The notes beneath the pieces are model-generated. The model was not told where the DNA came from. It was given only the letters and a program-made list of their open reading frames with translations, and searched no databases. Source: [Flavobacterium] thermophilum (GTDB taxonomy: Bacteria > Bacillota > Bacilli > Bacillales > Anoxybacillaceae). From it: a stretch of 64,000 nt of DNA. The DNA lies in contig UGGS01000001.1 in NCBI GenBank assembly GCA_900450595.1, forward strand, positions 186,001-250,000. Reading direction: 5' to 3'. The translations under genes and the position numbers were made by a program. Shown piece by piece: positions 56,395 to 64,000 of the stretch (positions are counted from its first letter, which is position 1; each line of letters opens with the position of its first letter).

Positions 56395-59300
56395 ATGAGG
56401 ACAAGACGAATTCGCAAAGTGCTGGTAGCCAACCGCGGAGAGATCGCCATTCGCGTTTTCCGCGCCTGCACGGAGCTTGATATCCGCACCGTGGCGATTT
56501 ATTCGAAGGAAGACGCCGGATCGTACCACCGCTACAAAGCGGATGAGGCGTATTTAGTCGGGGAAGGGAAAAAGCCGATTGAAGCGTATTTGGACATCGA
56601 GGGCATCATCGAAATCGCCAAAGCCCACGATGTTGATGCCATCCATCCGGGGTACGGGTTTTTGTCGGAAAATATCCAATTTGCGAAACGGTGCCGCGAG
56701 GAAGGGATTATTTTCATCGGCCCGAACGAGGATCACCTCGACATGTTTGGCGACAAGGTAAAAGCGCGCCATGCGGCCATGAAAGCGGGCATTCCGGTCA
56801 TCCCGGGCAGCGACGGACCGGTCGGCGGCCTTGAGGATGTCGTCCGCTTTGCCGAAACGCACGGATATCCGATCATCATCAAGGCGGCGCTGGGCGGCGG
56901 CGGACGCGGCATGCGCATCGTCCGCTCAAAGTCGGAAGTGAAGGAAGCGTTTGAGCGGGCTAAGTCGGAAGCGAAAGCGGCGTTTGGCAGCGATGACGTC
57001 TATGTCGAAAAGCTGATTGAAAAGCCGAAGCATATTGAAGTGCAAATTTTGGGCGACCATGAAGGAAACATTGTCCATCTTTACGAACGTGACTGCTCGG
57101 TGCAGCGCCGCCACCAAAAAGTCGTTGAGGTTGCGCCGAGCGTCTCGCTGTCGGACGAGCTGCGCCAGCGCATTTGTGAAGCGGCGGTCAAACTGATGAA
57201 AAGCGTCGGCTACGTCAACGCCGGTACGGTTGAGTTCCTTGTCTCAGGCGATGAATTTTATTTCATTGAGGTCAATCCGCGCATCCAAGTCGAGCATACG
57301 ATCACCGAAATGATCACGGGGATTGACATCGTCCAGTCGCAAATTTTAATCGCCGACGGATTTTCGCTCCACAGCCCGGAAGTCGGCATTCCCAAGCAGG
57401 AAGACATCCGCATTAACGGCTATGCGATTCAGTCGCGGGTGACGACTGAGGACCCGCTCAACAACTTTATGCCGGATACGGGAAAAATTATGGCGTACCG
57501 CTCAGGCGGCGGTTTTGGCGTGCGCTTGGACGCCGGCAATGGCTTCCAAGGAGCGGTTATTACGCCGTATTACGATTCGCTGCTCGTGAAAGTGTCGACA
57601 TGGGCGTTGACGTTTGAGCAGGCGGCAAGAAAAATGTTGCGCAACTTGCGCGAATTCCGCATTCGCGGCATTAAAACGAACATTCCGTTTTTGGAAAATG
57701 TCGTGCAGCATCCGAAGTTTTTGTCAGGGGAATATGATACATCGTTCATTGACACAACGCCGGAATTGTTTGTGTTTCCGCGCCGGAAAGACCGCGGGAC
57801 GAAAATGCTTACGTACATCGGCACCGTGACGGTCAACGGCTTCCCTGGAATCGGCAAAAAGAAAAAGCCGGTGTTTGACAAGCCGCGCGTGCCGAAGGTG
57901 AGCCAAACGGAACCGATCCCAGCGGGAACGAAGCAAATTTTGGATGAACGCGGACCTGAAGGGCTTGTTCGCTGGATCCAAGAGCAGCCGCGCGTGCTCT
58001 TGACCGATACGACGTTCCGCGACGCCCATCAGTCGCTGTTGGCGACGCGCGTCCGCACGATCGACATGCTGCGCATCGCCGAACCGACGGCGCGTTTGCT
58101 GCCGAATTTGTTCTCGCTTGAGATGTGGGGCGGGGCGACGTTTGATGTGGCGTACCGCTTTTTGAAAGAAGATCCGTGGGACCGGCTGCTCAAGCTGCGC
58201 GAGCGCATCCCGAACGTGCTGTTCCAGATGCTTCTTCGCTCGGCCAACGCCGTGGGGTATAAAAACTATCCCGACAACGTCATCCGCGAGTTCGTTGACA
58301 AATCGGCGCAAGCCGGCATTGATGTGTTCCGCATTTTCGACAGCCTAAACTGGGTGAAAGGGATGACGGTGGCGATCGATGCCGTCCGGCAAAGCGGCAA
58401 AATCGCCGAGGCGGCTATTTGCTATACAGGCGATATTTTGGACCCGAGCCGGCCGAAGTACAATTTGGATTATTACAAAGCCTTGGCGAAAGAGCTCGAG
58501 CAAGCCGGTGCGCACATTTTAGGCATTAAGGATATGGCCGGCCTGTTGAAGCCGCAGGCGGCGTACGTGCTCATTTCCGCGCTCAAGGAAACGGTCGACA
58601 TTCCGATCCATTTGCATACGCACGATACGAGCGGCAACGGCATTTACACGTACGCCAAAGCGATCGAAGCCGGCGTCGATATCGTCGATGTCGCCGTCAG
58701 CTCGATGGCCGGCTTGACGTCACAGCCGAGCGCCAATACGCTCTACTATGCCCTTGAAGGAACGGAGCGGGCGCCGGAGGTTGATATTTACGGCCTTGAG
58801 CAGTTGGCCCGCTATTGGGAAGACGTGCGCAAATTTTATCAGGAGTTTGAAAGCGGCATGAACGCGCCGCATACGGAAGTATACATGCATGAGATGCCAG
58901 GCGGCCAGTACAGCAACCTGCAGCAGCAGGCAAAAGCGGTCGGCCTCGGCGATCGGTGGGATGAAGTGAAAGAAATGTATCGCCGCGTCAACGACTTGTT
59001 CGGCGATATCGTTAAAGTGACGCCGTCATCGAAAGTCGTCGGCGACATGGCGCTTTACATGGTGCAAAACAATTTGACGGAGCAAGACATTTTTGAACGC
59101 GGCGAAACGCTCAATTTCCCAGACTCGGTCGTGGAGTTTTTCGAAGGCTATTTAGGCCAGCCGCACGGCGGGTTCCCGAAAGAGTTGCAGCGCATTATTT
59201 TGAAAGGGCGCGAACCGATCACCGTTCGTCCGGGCGAGTTGCTTGAGCCGGTTGATTTCGAGCAAATCAAGCGGGAGCTGTATGACAAGCTCGGCCGCGA

Positions 59301-59838
59301 AGTGACCGACTTTGACGCCATTGCCTATGCGCTTTATCCGAAAGTGTTTTTAGAATATGCCGACACGGTCGAAAAATACGGCGATATTTCCGTGCTCGAT
59401 ACACCGACGTTCCTGTACGGCATGCGCCTCGGCGAGGAAATTGAAGTGGAGATTGAACGCGGCAAAACGCTCATCGTCAAGCTCGTGTCGATCGGCCAGC
59501 CGCAGGCCGATGGCACGCGCGTCGTCTACTTCGAGCTGAACGGCCAGCCGCGTGAAGTCGTCATCCGTGACGAAAGCATTAAAGCTGCGGTCGTCGAGCG
59601 TATTAAGGCGGACCGGACGAACCCAAACCACATTGCGGCGACAATGCCGGGGACGGTCGTAAAAGTGCTCGTCGAAAAAGGGGAAAAAGTCGATAAAGGC
59701 GACCATTTGATGGTCACGGAAGCGATGAAAATGGAAACGACGGTGCAGGCGCCGTTTGCTGGCATTGTCAAAGACATTTACGTCAAAAGCGGCGATGCCA
59801 TTCAGGCGGGCGACTTGCTGATTGAGCTATCCAAATAA
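56395..59838 (+). CDS. pycA: Pyruvate carboxylase
   Basis: A 1147-residue biotin enzyme that makes oxaloacetate from pyruvate, ATP and bicarbonate. Biotin carboxylase domain (about 1-455; ALGGGGRGMRIV ATP loop, EVNPRIQVEHT), carboxyltransferase domain (about 530-800; DTTFRDAHQSLLATR metal site, catalytic Lys in GIKDMAG), tetramerisation domain, and C-terminal biotin carrier with Lys1112 in EAMKMETT. ATG 56395 follows AAAGGAGGAGGGA. In B. subtilis the enzyme is bound by DarB; a darB gene is present at 28261. It replenishes the TCA cycle that PdhABCD and OdhAB run. Confidence 0.98.
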   Translation: MRTRRIRKVLVANRGEIAIRVFRACTELDIRTVAIYSKEDAGSYHRYKADEAYLVGEGKKPIEAYLDIEGIIEIAKAHDVDAIHPGYGFLSENIQFAKRCREEGIIFIGPNEDHLDMFGDKVKARHAAMKAGIPVIPGSDGPVGGLEDVVRFAETHGYPIIIKAALGGGGRGMRIVRSKSEVKEAFERAKSEAKAAFGSDDVYVEKLIEKPKHIEVQILGDHEGNIVHLYERDCSVQRRHQKVVEVAPSVSLSDELRQRICEAAVKLMKSVGYVNAGTVEFLVSGDEFYFIEVNPRIQVEHTITEMITGIDIVQSQILIADGFSLHSPEVGIPKQEDIRINGYAIQSRVTTEDPLNNFMPDTGKIMAYRSGGGFGVRLDAGNGFQGAVITPYYDSLLVKVSTWALTFEQAARKMLRNLREFRIRGIKTNIPFLENVVQHPKFLSGEYDTSFIDTTPELFVFPRRKDRGTKMLTYIGTVTVNGFPGIGKKKKPVFDKPRVPKVSQTEPIPAGTKQILDERGPEGLVRWIQEQPRVLLTDTTFRDAHQSLLATRVRTIDMLRIAEPTARLLPNLFSLEMWGGATFDVAYRFLKEDPWDRLLKLRERIPNVLFQMLLRSANAVGYKNYPDNVIREFVDKSAQAGIDVFRIFDSLNWVKGMTVAIDAVRQSGKIAEAAICYTGDILDPSRPKYNLDYYKALAKELEQAGAHILGIKDMAGLLKPQAAYVLISALKETVDIPIHLHTHDTSGNGIYTYAKAIEAGVDIVDVAVSSMAGLTSQPSANTLYYALEGTERAPEVDIYGLEQLARYWEDVRKFYQEFESGMNAPHTEVYMHEMPGGQYSNLQQQAKAVGLGDRWDEVKEMYRRVNDLFGDIVKVTPSSKVVGDMALYMVQNNLTEQDIFERGETLNFPDSVVEFFEGYLGQPHGGFPKELQRIILKGREPITVRPGELLEPVDFEQIKRELYDKLGREVTDFDAIAYALYPKVFLEYADTVEKYGDISVLDTPTFLYGMRLGEEIEVEIERGKTLIVKLVSIGQPQADGTRVVYFELNGQPREVVIRDESIKAAVVERIKADRTNPNHIAATMPGTVVKVLVEKGEKVDKGDHLMVTEAMKMETTVQAPFAGIVKDIYVKSGDAIQAGDLLIELSK

Positions 59839-59840
59839 TG

Positions 59841-59879
59841 AAAAAGGGATGTCCGCGTTTTTGTGGGCATCCCTTTTTC
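59841..59879. terminator. Bidirectional terminator between pycA and ctaA
   Basis: AAAAAGGGATG (near 59842-59851) pairs with CATCCCTTTTT (near 59868-59878). There are T runs on both strands. Confidence 0.88.
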
Positions 59880-59890
59880 TCTGCAGCGGA

Positions 59891-60850
59891 TTACCGCCAT
59901 TTCAGCACGGTTGGCGCTGTTTCCTCGGGCGGGTGAGCCATCGTTTTTCCCGGCGCACGGCGGGTGCGCAGCGCCAAGAGCAGCAAGTAGCTGAGCACGC
60001 CGAACAGGCAGGAGATAAAAAACGCGTGCGCCAGAGCCACGTATAAGTTCAACTGAGTGAACACAACGAGCGCCCCAGTTGTCATCTGGGCGAGGACGAG
60101 AAAAAGAGCAATGATCCATCCATAGTAGATAACCGGTTGGCTTCGGTAATGACGGATGGCGTGCAGCGCCGCGATGGCGATCCAGATGACGATCAGCCCC
60201 GCCGCCAGCCGATGGCCCATTTGCACCCATTCGTGAAACTGCACCGGGAAAGGACGCGTTTTCGCGCACAGCGGCCAGCTCGGACAGGCAAGGCTGGCGT
60301 TCGTATGGCGGACGAGCGCCCCGGTATAGACGACAATGTACGAGTAAATGATGATGCCGTAAATGTGAAACCGCATCGGCCTGTCAAGCGTAAGCGAGAC
60401 GGCGGAAAACGTTTTGTCCGCTTCAAAAATGAGCAGCGTCAACAGCAGCACAGCGGCAAATGAGATGAGCGAAATGCCGAAATGCAGGGCCAACACAAAA
60501 TCGGACTGCCCCCAGACGACCGCGGCGGCGCCGATTAATCCTTGCAGGACGAGAAAAACGAATGAGACGACTGCCAAAAACTTTGTCTCCCGCATATGGC
60601 CGATGACCCGCCATGCCCAAACGGAAAGAATGAGCACCATGATGCCGGCAAGGCCGGAAACGAGTCGATGGCTCAGTTCGATAACGAGTTCTGGCGTGAT
60701 GTTGTCCGGCACCCATTGACCATTGCACAGCGGCCATGACCGGCCGCATCCCATGCCGGAGCCCGTTTTTGTCACGAGCGCCCCGCCGATCAGCACAAAC
60801 AGCATCACCAGCGTTGTTGCCGAAGCAAACCATTTTAATGAACGTTGCAA
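59891..60850 (-). CDS. ctaA: Heme A synthase
   Basis: A 319-residue membrane enzyme (about eight helices) that oxidises the methyl group of heme O to make heme [24 protein letters not shown] (cysteine pair), [24 protein letters not shown] (second cysteine pair) and MGHRLAAGL hold the four heme-ligand histidines with ALHFG and ALAHAF. TTG 60850, 6 bases after AAGGTG, gives a normal N-terminus [13 protein letters not shown]; an in-frame ATG at 60892 is the alternative (333 residues). It is divergent from ctaB. Confidence 0.95.
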   Translation of the reverse strand: MQRSLKWFASATTLVMLFVLIGGALVTKTGSGMGCGRSWPLCNGQWVPDNITPELVIELSHRLVSGLAGIMVLILSVWAWRVIGHMRETKFLAVVSFVFLVLQGLIGAAAVVWGQSDFVLALHFGISLISFAAVLLLTLLIFEADKTFSAVSLTLDRPMRFHIYGIIIYSYIVVYTGALVRHTNASLACPSWPLCAKTRPFPVQFHEWVQMGHRLAAGLIVIWIAIAALHAIRHYRSQPVIYYGWIIALFLVLAQMTTGALVVFTQLNLYVALAHAFFISCLFGVLSYLLLLALRTRRAPGKTMAHPPEETAPTVLKWR

Positions 60851-61090
60851 AATCTTCACCTTCTTGTATTGAGAAATTGTGATTTTGTCCATATTAGTAA
60901 AGTGATGGATTTTATTGCAAACCGTGTCGCCAAGCCAAATCTATTTTACACGATGGCGGCCGGAAACACAAAATGACGTTTGCATATTGAATAAGTCGAT
61001 TAAGTTTGCTAGAAATATTAATGGGATAGGCAAACGGGCCGGTTTCGCCTAACGGATTCAAAAATTTGACACAAATTATTCAAAAAAAGT

Positions 61091-61124
61091 TCACATGATA
61101 AGAAAAAATGTGATTTAATATAAT
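61091..61124 (+). promoter_or_regulatory. ctaB promoter region with inverted repeat
   Basis: TCACAT (61091-61096) and ATGTGA (61108-61113) are inverted with 11 bases between. A perfect TATAAT follows at 61119-61124. The 386-base gap between ctaA and ctaB is otherwise AT-rich. In B. subtilis ctaA is activated by ResD; this repeat is a candidate regulator site, not an assigned one. Confidence 0.4.
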
Positions 61125-61236
61125 AGAGAGCTGGGGTTGCTTTTGTTCTTTTTTGCTTTTTTGTTTTTGCATTTTCGGGCATCAGAGCTAAGATCATGGC
61201 GCCTGCTGGGCGGCGCAATGAGGAGGAACAGGAGAA

Positions 61237-62166
61237 ATGGCCGATTTGAAAGCGGTGCATGGGGCCGCGGCCGATGCTCGCCATCGTTCGCAGGCAAGCG
61301 CAAAGACGATTTGGAGAGAATTGTCGGCAGTTGTCAAAATCGGGATTGTTAATTCGAACTTGATCACGACGTTTGCCGGAATGTGGCTGGCGTTTTATTT
61401 TACTGGAGAGCACTTTTTGGAGAATTTGCATCTTGTGTTTTTTACGCTGTTTGGAGCCGCGTTCGTCATCGCAGGTTCATGCGCCATTAACAACTACATT
61501 GACCGCGACATCGATCAATATATGGAGCGGACGAAAGTGCGGCCGACGGTAACTGGAACGATGGAGCCGCGGCGCGTGCTTTGGCTCGGAGTTGCCCTGG
61601 TCGCCGTCGGCACGGTGAGCTTGCTCATGACAACGGTTACGGCAGCGGTTGTCGGGCTCATTGGCATGGTGACGTACGTCTTTTTCTATACGCTTTGGAC
61701 GAAGCGCCATTATACGCTCAACACTGTCGTCGGCAGCATTTCCGGCGCCGTGCCGCCGGTGATCGGCTGGACCGCGGTTGACCCAAGTTTCCATGTCGTC
61801 CCGCTTGTTCTCTTTTTGATCATGTTTTTATGGCAGCCGCCGCATTTTTTGGCGTTGGCGATGAAGAGGTGCGAGGAGTACCGCGCCGCCGGCATTCCGA
61901 TGCTGCCGGTCGTTCACGGCTTCGCCATGACAAAGCGGCAAATCATCGTCTGGGTGGCCTGTTTGCTGCCGCTGCCGTTTTATTTGTTCTCGCTCGGCGC
62001 GCCGTTTTTAACGGTCGCGACGCTGCTGAACATCGGCTGGCTGTTTTTGGGGCTGTGGGGCTTGAAAATGAAAGATGACTTAAAGTGGGCGAAATGGATG
62101 TTCGTCTATTCGCTCAACTATTTGACAATTCTATTCGTGGCGATGGTGATCGCCACCTTATGGTAA
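61237..62166 (+). CDS. ctaB: Protoheme IX farnesyltransferase (heme O synthase)
   Basis: A 309-residue UbiA-fold prenyltransferase with about nine membrane helices. It adds a farnesyl group to heme B. The first Asp-rich site is [20 protein letters not shown] (about 85-104), and the second conserved loop is [23 protein letters not shown] 61237 follows GAGGAGGAACAGGAG. With ctaA across the divergent promoter and ctaCD downstream it provides heme A for the caa3 oxidase. Confidence 0.97.
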   Translation: MADLKAVHGAAADARHRSQASAKTIWRELSAVVKIGIVNSNLITTFAGMWLAFYFTGEHFLENLHLVFFTLFGAAFVIAGSCAINNYIDRDIDQYMERTKVRPTVTGTMEPRRVLWLGVALVAVGTVSLLMTTVTAAVVGLIGMVTYVFFYTLWTKRHYTLNTVVGSISGAVPPVIGWTAVDPSFHVVPLVLFLIMFLWQPPHFLALAMKRCEEYRAAGIPMLPVVHGFAMTKRQIIVWVACLLPLPFYLFSLGAPFLTVATLLNIGWLFLGLWGLKMKDDLKWAKWMFVYSLNYLTILFVAMVIATLW

Positions 62167-62173
62167 ACGTTTG

Positions 62174-62198
62174 AAATTCTTTCATCATGAAAGAATTT
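62174..62198 (+). promoter_or_regulatory. Perfect 25-bp palindrome between ctaB and ctaC
   Basis: AAATTCTTTCAT (62174-62185) and ATGAAAGAATTT (62187-62198) are exact inverted copies around one base. There is no T run, so it is not a normal terminator. Symmetry suggests an operator, or an mRNA hairpin setting ctaC level. Confidence 0.5.
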
Positions 62199-62240
62199 GT
62201 ATATATTTCTACATCAAAGAAAGAGGGGTTTGATTAGGCT

Positions 62241-63311
62241 ATGAACAAAGGGCTGCGTAACTGGCGCTTACTTTCCTTGTTTGGAATGATGGCGCTGTTG
62301 CTCGCCGGCTGCGGCAAGCCGTTTTTGTCGACGCTCCAGCCTGCCGGCGAAGTAGCGGACATGCAGTACTCGCTCATGTTGCTGAGCACGTCGATCATGG
62401 TGCTCGTCATTGTCGTTGTAGCGATCATTTTCGTCTATGTTGTCATCCGCTTCCGGCGGCGCAAGGGGGAAGAAAACAAAATTCCGAAGCAAGTGGAAGG
62501 AAGCCATAAACTAGAAATTATTTGGACTGTCATTCCAATCATCCTCTTGCTGATTTTGGCGGTGCCGACGGTATCGGCGACGTTTAAGCTGGCGGATGTC
62601 AAGCCGATGAATGACAAGAACCGTGATAAAGACACGGTTGTGGTCAACGTGCGCGCCAACTTGTATTGGTGGGAGTTTGAGTACCCGGATTACGGCATTA
62701 TTACGAGCCAAGATTTAGTTGTACCGACGGACGAAAAAGTCTATTTTAACTTGATTGCGTCAGACGTCAAACACTCGTTCTGGATTCCGGCGGTCGGCGG
62801 AAAAATGGATACAAATACGGACAACAAAAACCAGTTCTGGCTTGTCTTTGACCAAGAAGCGACAGATAAAGCCGGCGGCGTCTTTTACGGCAAATGTGCG
62901 GAGCTTTGCGGTCCGTCCCATGCGTTGATGGACTTCAAAGTGCGTCCGCTGCCGCGCGCGGAGTTTGATGCATGGGTCGAAAAAATGCAAAATGCGAAAA
63001 AACCGGTTGTGACAGATCCGGTCGCCAAACAAGGCGAGGCGATTTTCAACAAAAGCTGTATCGGCTGCCATGCCGTGTCGCCGGTAGACAAGCGTCCGGA
63101 ACAGGCACGCACAGCGCCGAACTTGGCGAACTTTGGCGATCGTGAACGGATTGCCGGCATTTTAGAACACAATGAAGAAAACTTGAAAAGATGGCTGCGT
63201 GATCCCGAAAGCATAAAGCCTGGAAACAAAATGACAGGTACATATGGCGAACTGACAGAAGAGCAGATTGATGCGTTGACGAAATATTTAATGAGCTTAA
63301 AAGTGGAATAA
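62241..63311 (+). CDS. ctaC: Cytochrome caa3 oxidase subunit II with fused cytochrome c
   Basis: A 356-residue lipoprotein: signal peptide with lipobox LLAGC (lipidated Cys24), two membrane helices (about 43-70 and 88-112), and a CuA cupredoxin domain (about 125-250; CAELCGPSHALMDF with the CuA cysteines, plus the conserved His in VKHSFW). A C-terminal cytochrome c domain has the heme site CIGCH near residue 273 and the axial Met in GNKMTGTYG. ATG 62241 is the natural start. It donates electrons from cytochrome c to subunit I (ctaD). Confidence 0.97.
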   Translation: MNKGLRNWRLLSLFGMMALLLAGCGKPFLSTLQPAGEVADMQYSLMLLSTSIMVLVIVVVAIIFVYVVIRFRRRKGEENKIPKQVEGSHKLEIIWTVIPIILLLILAVPTVSATFKLADVKPMNDKNRDKDTVVVNVRANLYWWEFEYPDYGIITSQDLVVPTDEKVYFNLIASDVKHSFWIPAVGGKMDTNTDNKNQFWLVFDQEATDKAGGVFYGKCAELCGPSHALMDFKVRPLPRAEFDAWVEKMQNAKKPVVTDPVAKQGEAIFNKSCIGCHAVSPVDKRPEQARTAPNLANFGDRERIAGILEHNEENLKRWLRDPESIKPGNKMTGTYGELTEEQIDALTKYLMSLKVE

Positions 63312-63333
63312 GGCATAAAAGGGAGGTTTCACT

Positions 63334-64000
63334 GTGAGTACGATCGCTCGCAAAAAGGGTGTCGGCGCCGTTTTATGGGATTACTTGACAACGGTCGACC
63401 ATAAAAAAATCGCCCATCTGTACTTGATTGCTGGCGGGATTTTCTTTCTGCTCGGCGGTCTTGAAGCATTGTTTATCCGCATTCAGCTCGCGAAGCCGAA
63501 CAACGATTTTCTGGTCGGCGGGCTGTACAACGAAGTGCTGACGATGCATGGGACGACGATGATTTTCTTGGCTGCCATGCCGCTTCTTTTCGCGTTCATG
63601 AACGCCGTCGTTCCTTTGCAGATCGGCGCGCGCGACGTTGCGTTCCCGTTCTTGAACGCGCTCGGATTTTGGCTCTTTTTCTTCGGCGGCCTGTTTTTAA
63701 ACTGTTCGTGGTTTTTAGGCGGCGCGCCGGACGCCGGTTGGACGTCGTACGCATCGCTAGCGCTCGCTTCGAAAGCGCACCACGGTGTCGACTTTTACAC
63801 GCTCGGATTGCAAATTTCCGGCTTCGGAACGATCATGGGTGCCATTAACTTCCTTGTCACGATCATCAACATGCGCGCCCCGGGCATGACATTTATGCGC
63901 ATGCCGATGTTCACGTGGGCGACGTTTGTGGCGTCGGCGCTTATCTTGTTTGCGTTCCCGCCGCTGACGGTCGGCTTGATTTTCATGATGATGGACCGGT
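63334..64000 (+). CDS. ctaD: Cytochrome caa3 oxidase subunit I (3' end outside window)
   Basis: The first 222 codons of the heme-copper oxidase catalytic subunit. GTG 63334 follows GGGAGG, 22 bases after ctaC. WDYLTTVDHKKIAHLYL is the typical start, MHGTTMIFLAAMP carries the low-spin heme a histidine, and GARDVAFPFLNALGFW follows. The frame stays open to the window edge, so the CuB and heme a3 ligands lie outside. Confidence 0.96.
   Translation, partial: MSTIARKKGVGAVLWDYLTTVDHKKIAHLYLIAGGIFFLLGGLEALFIRIQLAKPNNDFLVGGLYNEVLTMHGTTMIFLAAMPLLFAFMNAVVPLQIGARDVAFPFLNALGFWLFFFGGLFLNCSWFLGGAPDAGWTSYASLALASKAHHGVDFYTLGLQISGFGTIMGAINFLVTIINMRAPGMTFMRMPMFTWATFVASALILFAFPPLTVGLIFMMMDR

Noticed and set aside
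61091..61113. Fnr or Rex site
   Set aside because: Half-sites point the wrong way (TCACAT...ATGTGA rather than TGTGA...TCACA) and the spacing differs.

Overview
The window is chromosomal DNA from a thermophilic Bacillaceae species, almost certainly Geobacillus (stearothermophilus / kaustophilus / thermoleovorans group). Three things point there: a GC-rich coding style, gene order that follows the Bacillus subtilis ykyB-yku-ktrC-rnjA-pdh-speA-yla-ftsW-pycA-cta segment almost gene for gene, and PdhA, PdhC and PdhD that match my memory of the well-studied G. stearothermophilus pyruvate dehydrogenase subunits. The exact species is not resolved. No tRNA, rRNA, CRISPR array or prophage was seen.

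Layout. 1-3,500: end of a GNAT gene, a small conserved protein, a chemoreceptor and a decayed non-coding stretch. 3,550-7,750: odhAB (2-oxoglutarate dehydrogenase E1 and E2) behind a candidate CcpA site. 7,960-17,480: lipid and acid catabolism: a non-canonical SDR, a 3-hydroxyisobutyrate-type dehydrogenase, then a seven-gene acyl-CoA operon (acyl-CoA dehydrogenase, SDR, acyl-CoA ligase broken by a 7-bp tandem duplication, TetR regulator, aminoglycoside-phosphotransferase-like protein, ComB-like phosphatase, quinone oxidoreductase) with a perfect 18-bp operator just downstream of its promoter. 17,571-23,870: patA, an IDEAL protein, corA, a DUF1906 protein, and a diguanylate cyclase coupled to a glycosyltransferase that appears to have lost its catalytic centre. 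23,920-31,840: ykyB, Tat-exported ykuE, fadH with a FadR box, the EAL-like ykuI, the c-di-AMP sensor darB, dapH and dapL for lysine and cell wall, ykuS and ktrC. 31,980-35,713: rnjA-rpoY, a tiny cationic peptide gene, a Cof phosphatase and deformylase. 36,242-41,160: pdhABCD. 42,060-43,930: the dual-function small RNA SR1 with its SR1P peptide and a CcpN box, then speA. 44,018-52,829: NMO, yktA, an inositol phosphatase, ylaF, a 243-bp inverted-repeat element holding a cloverleaf-like RNA fold, typA, ylaH, ylaI, ylaJ, PhoH2 and a YlaL-like protein. 52,949-54,554: an ISLre2-type insertion sequence. 54,712-64,000: ylaN, ftsW, pycA, ctaA, ctaB, ctaC and the start of ctaD.

Together the genes form the central carbon hub (Pdh, Odh, Pyc), the terminal oxidase and its heme A synthesis, fatty acid use with two independent local regulators, and nucleotide second-messenger functions (c-di-GMP and c-di-AMP). 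The features most worth following up are the structured inverted-repeat element before typA, the tandem-duplication frameshift in the ligase, the glycosyltransferase lacking its central region, the SR1/CcpN locus, and several genes under 60 codons.
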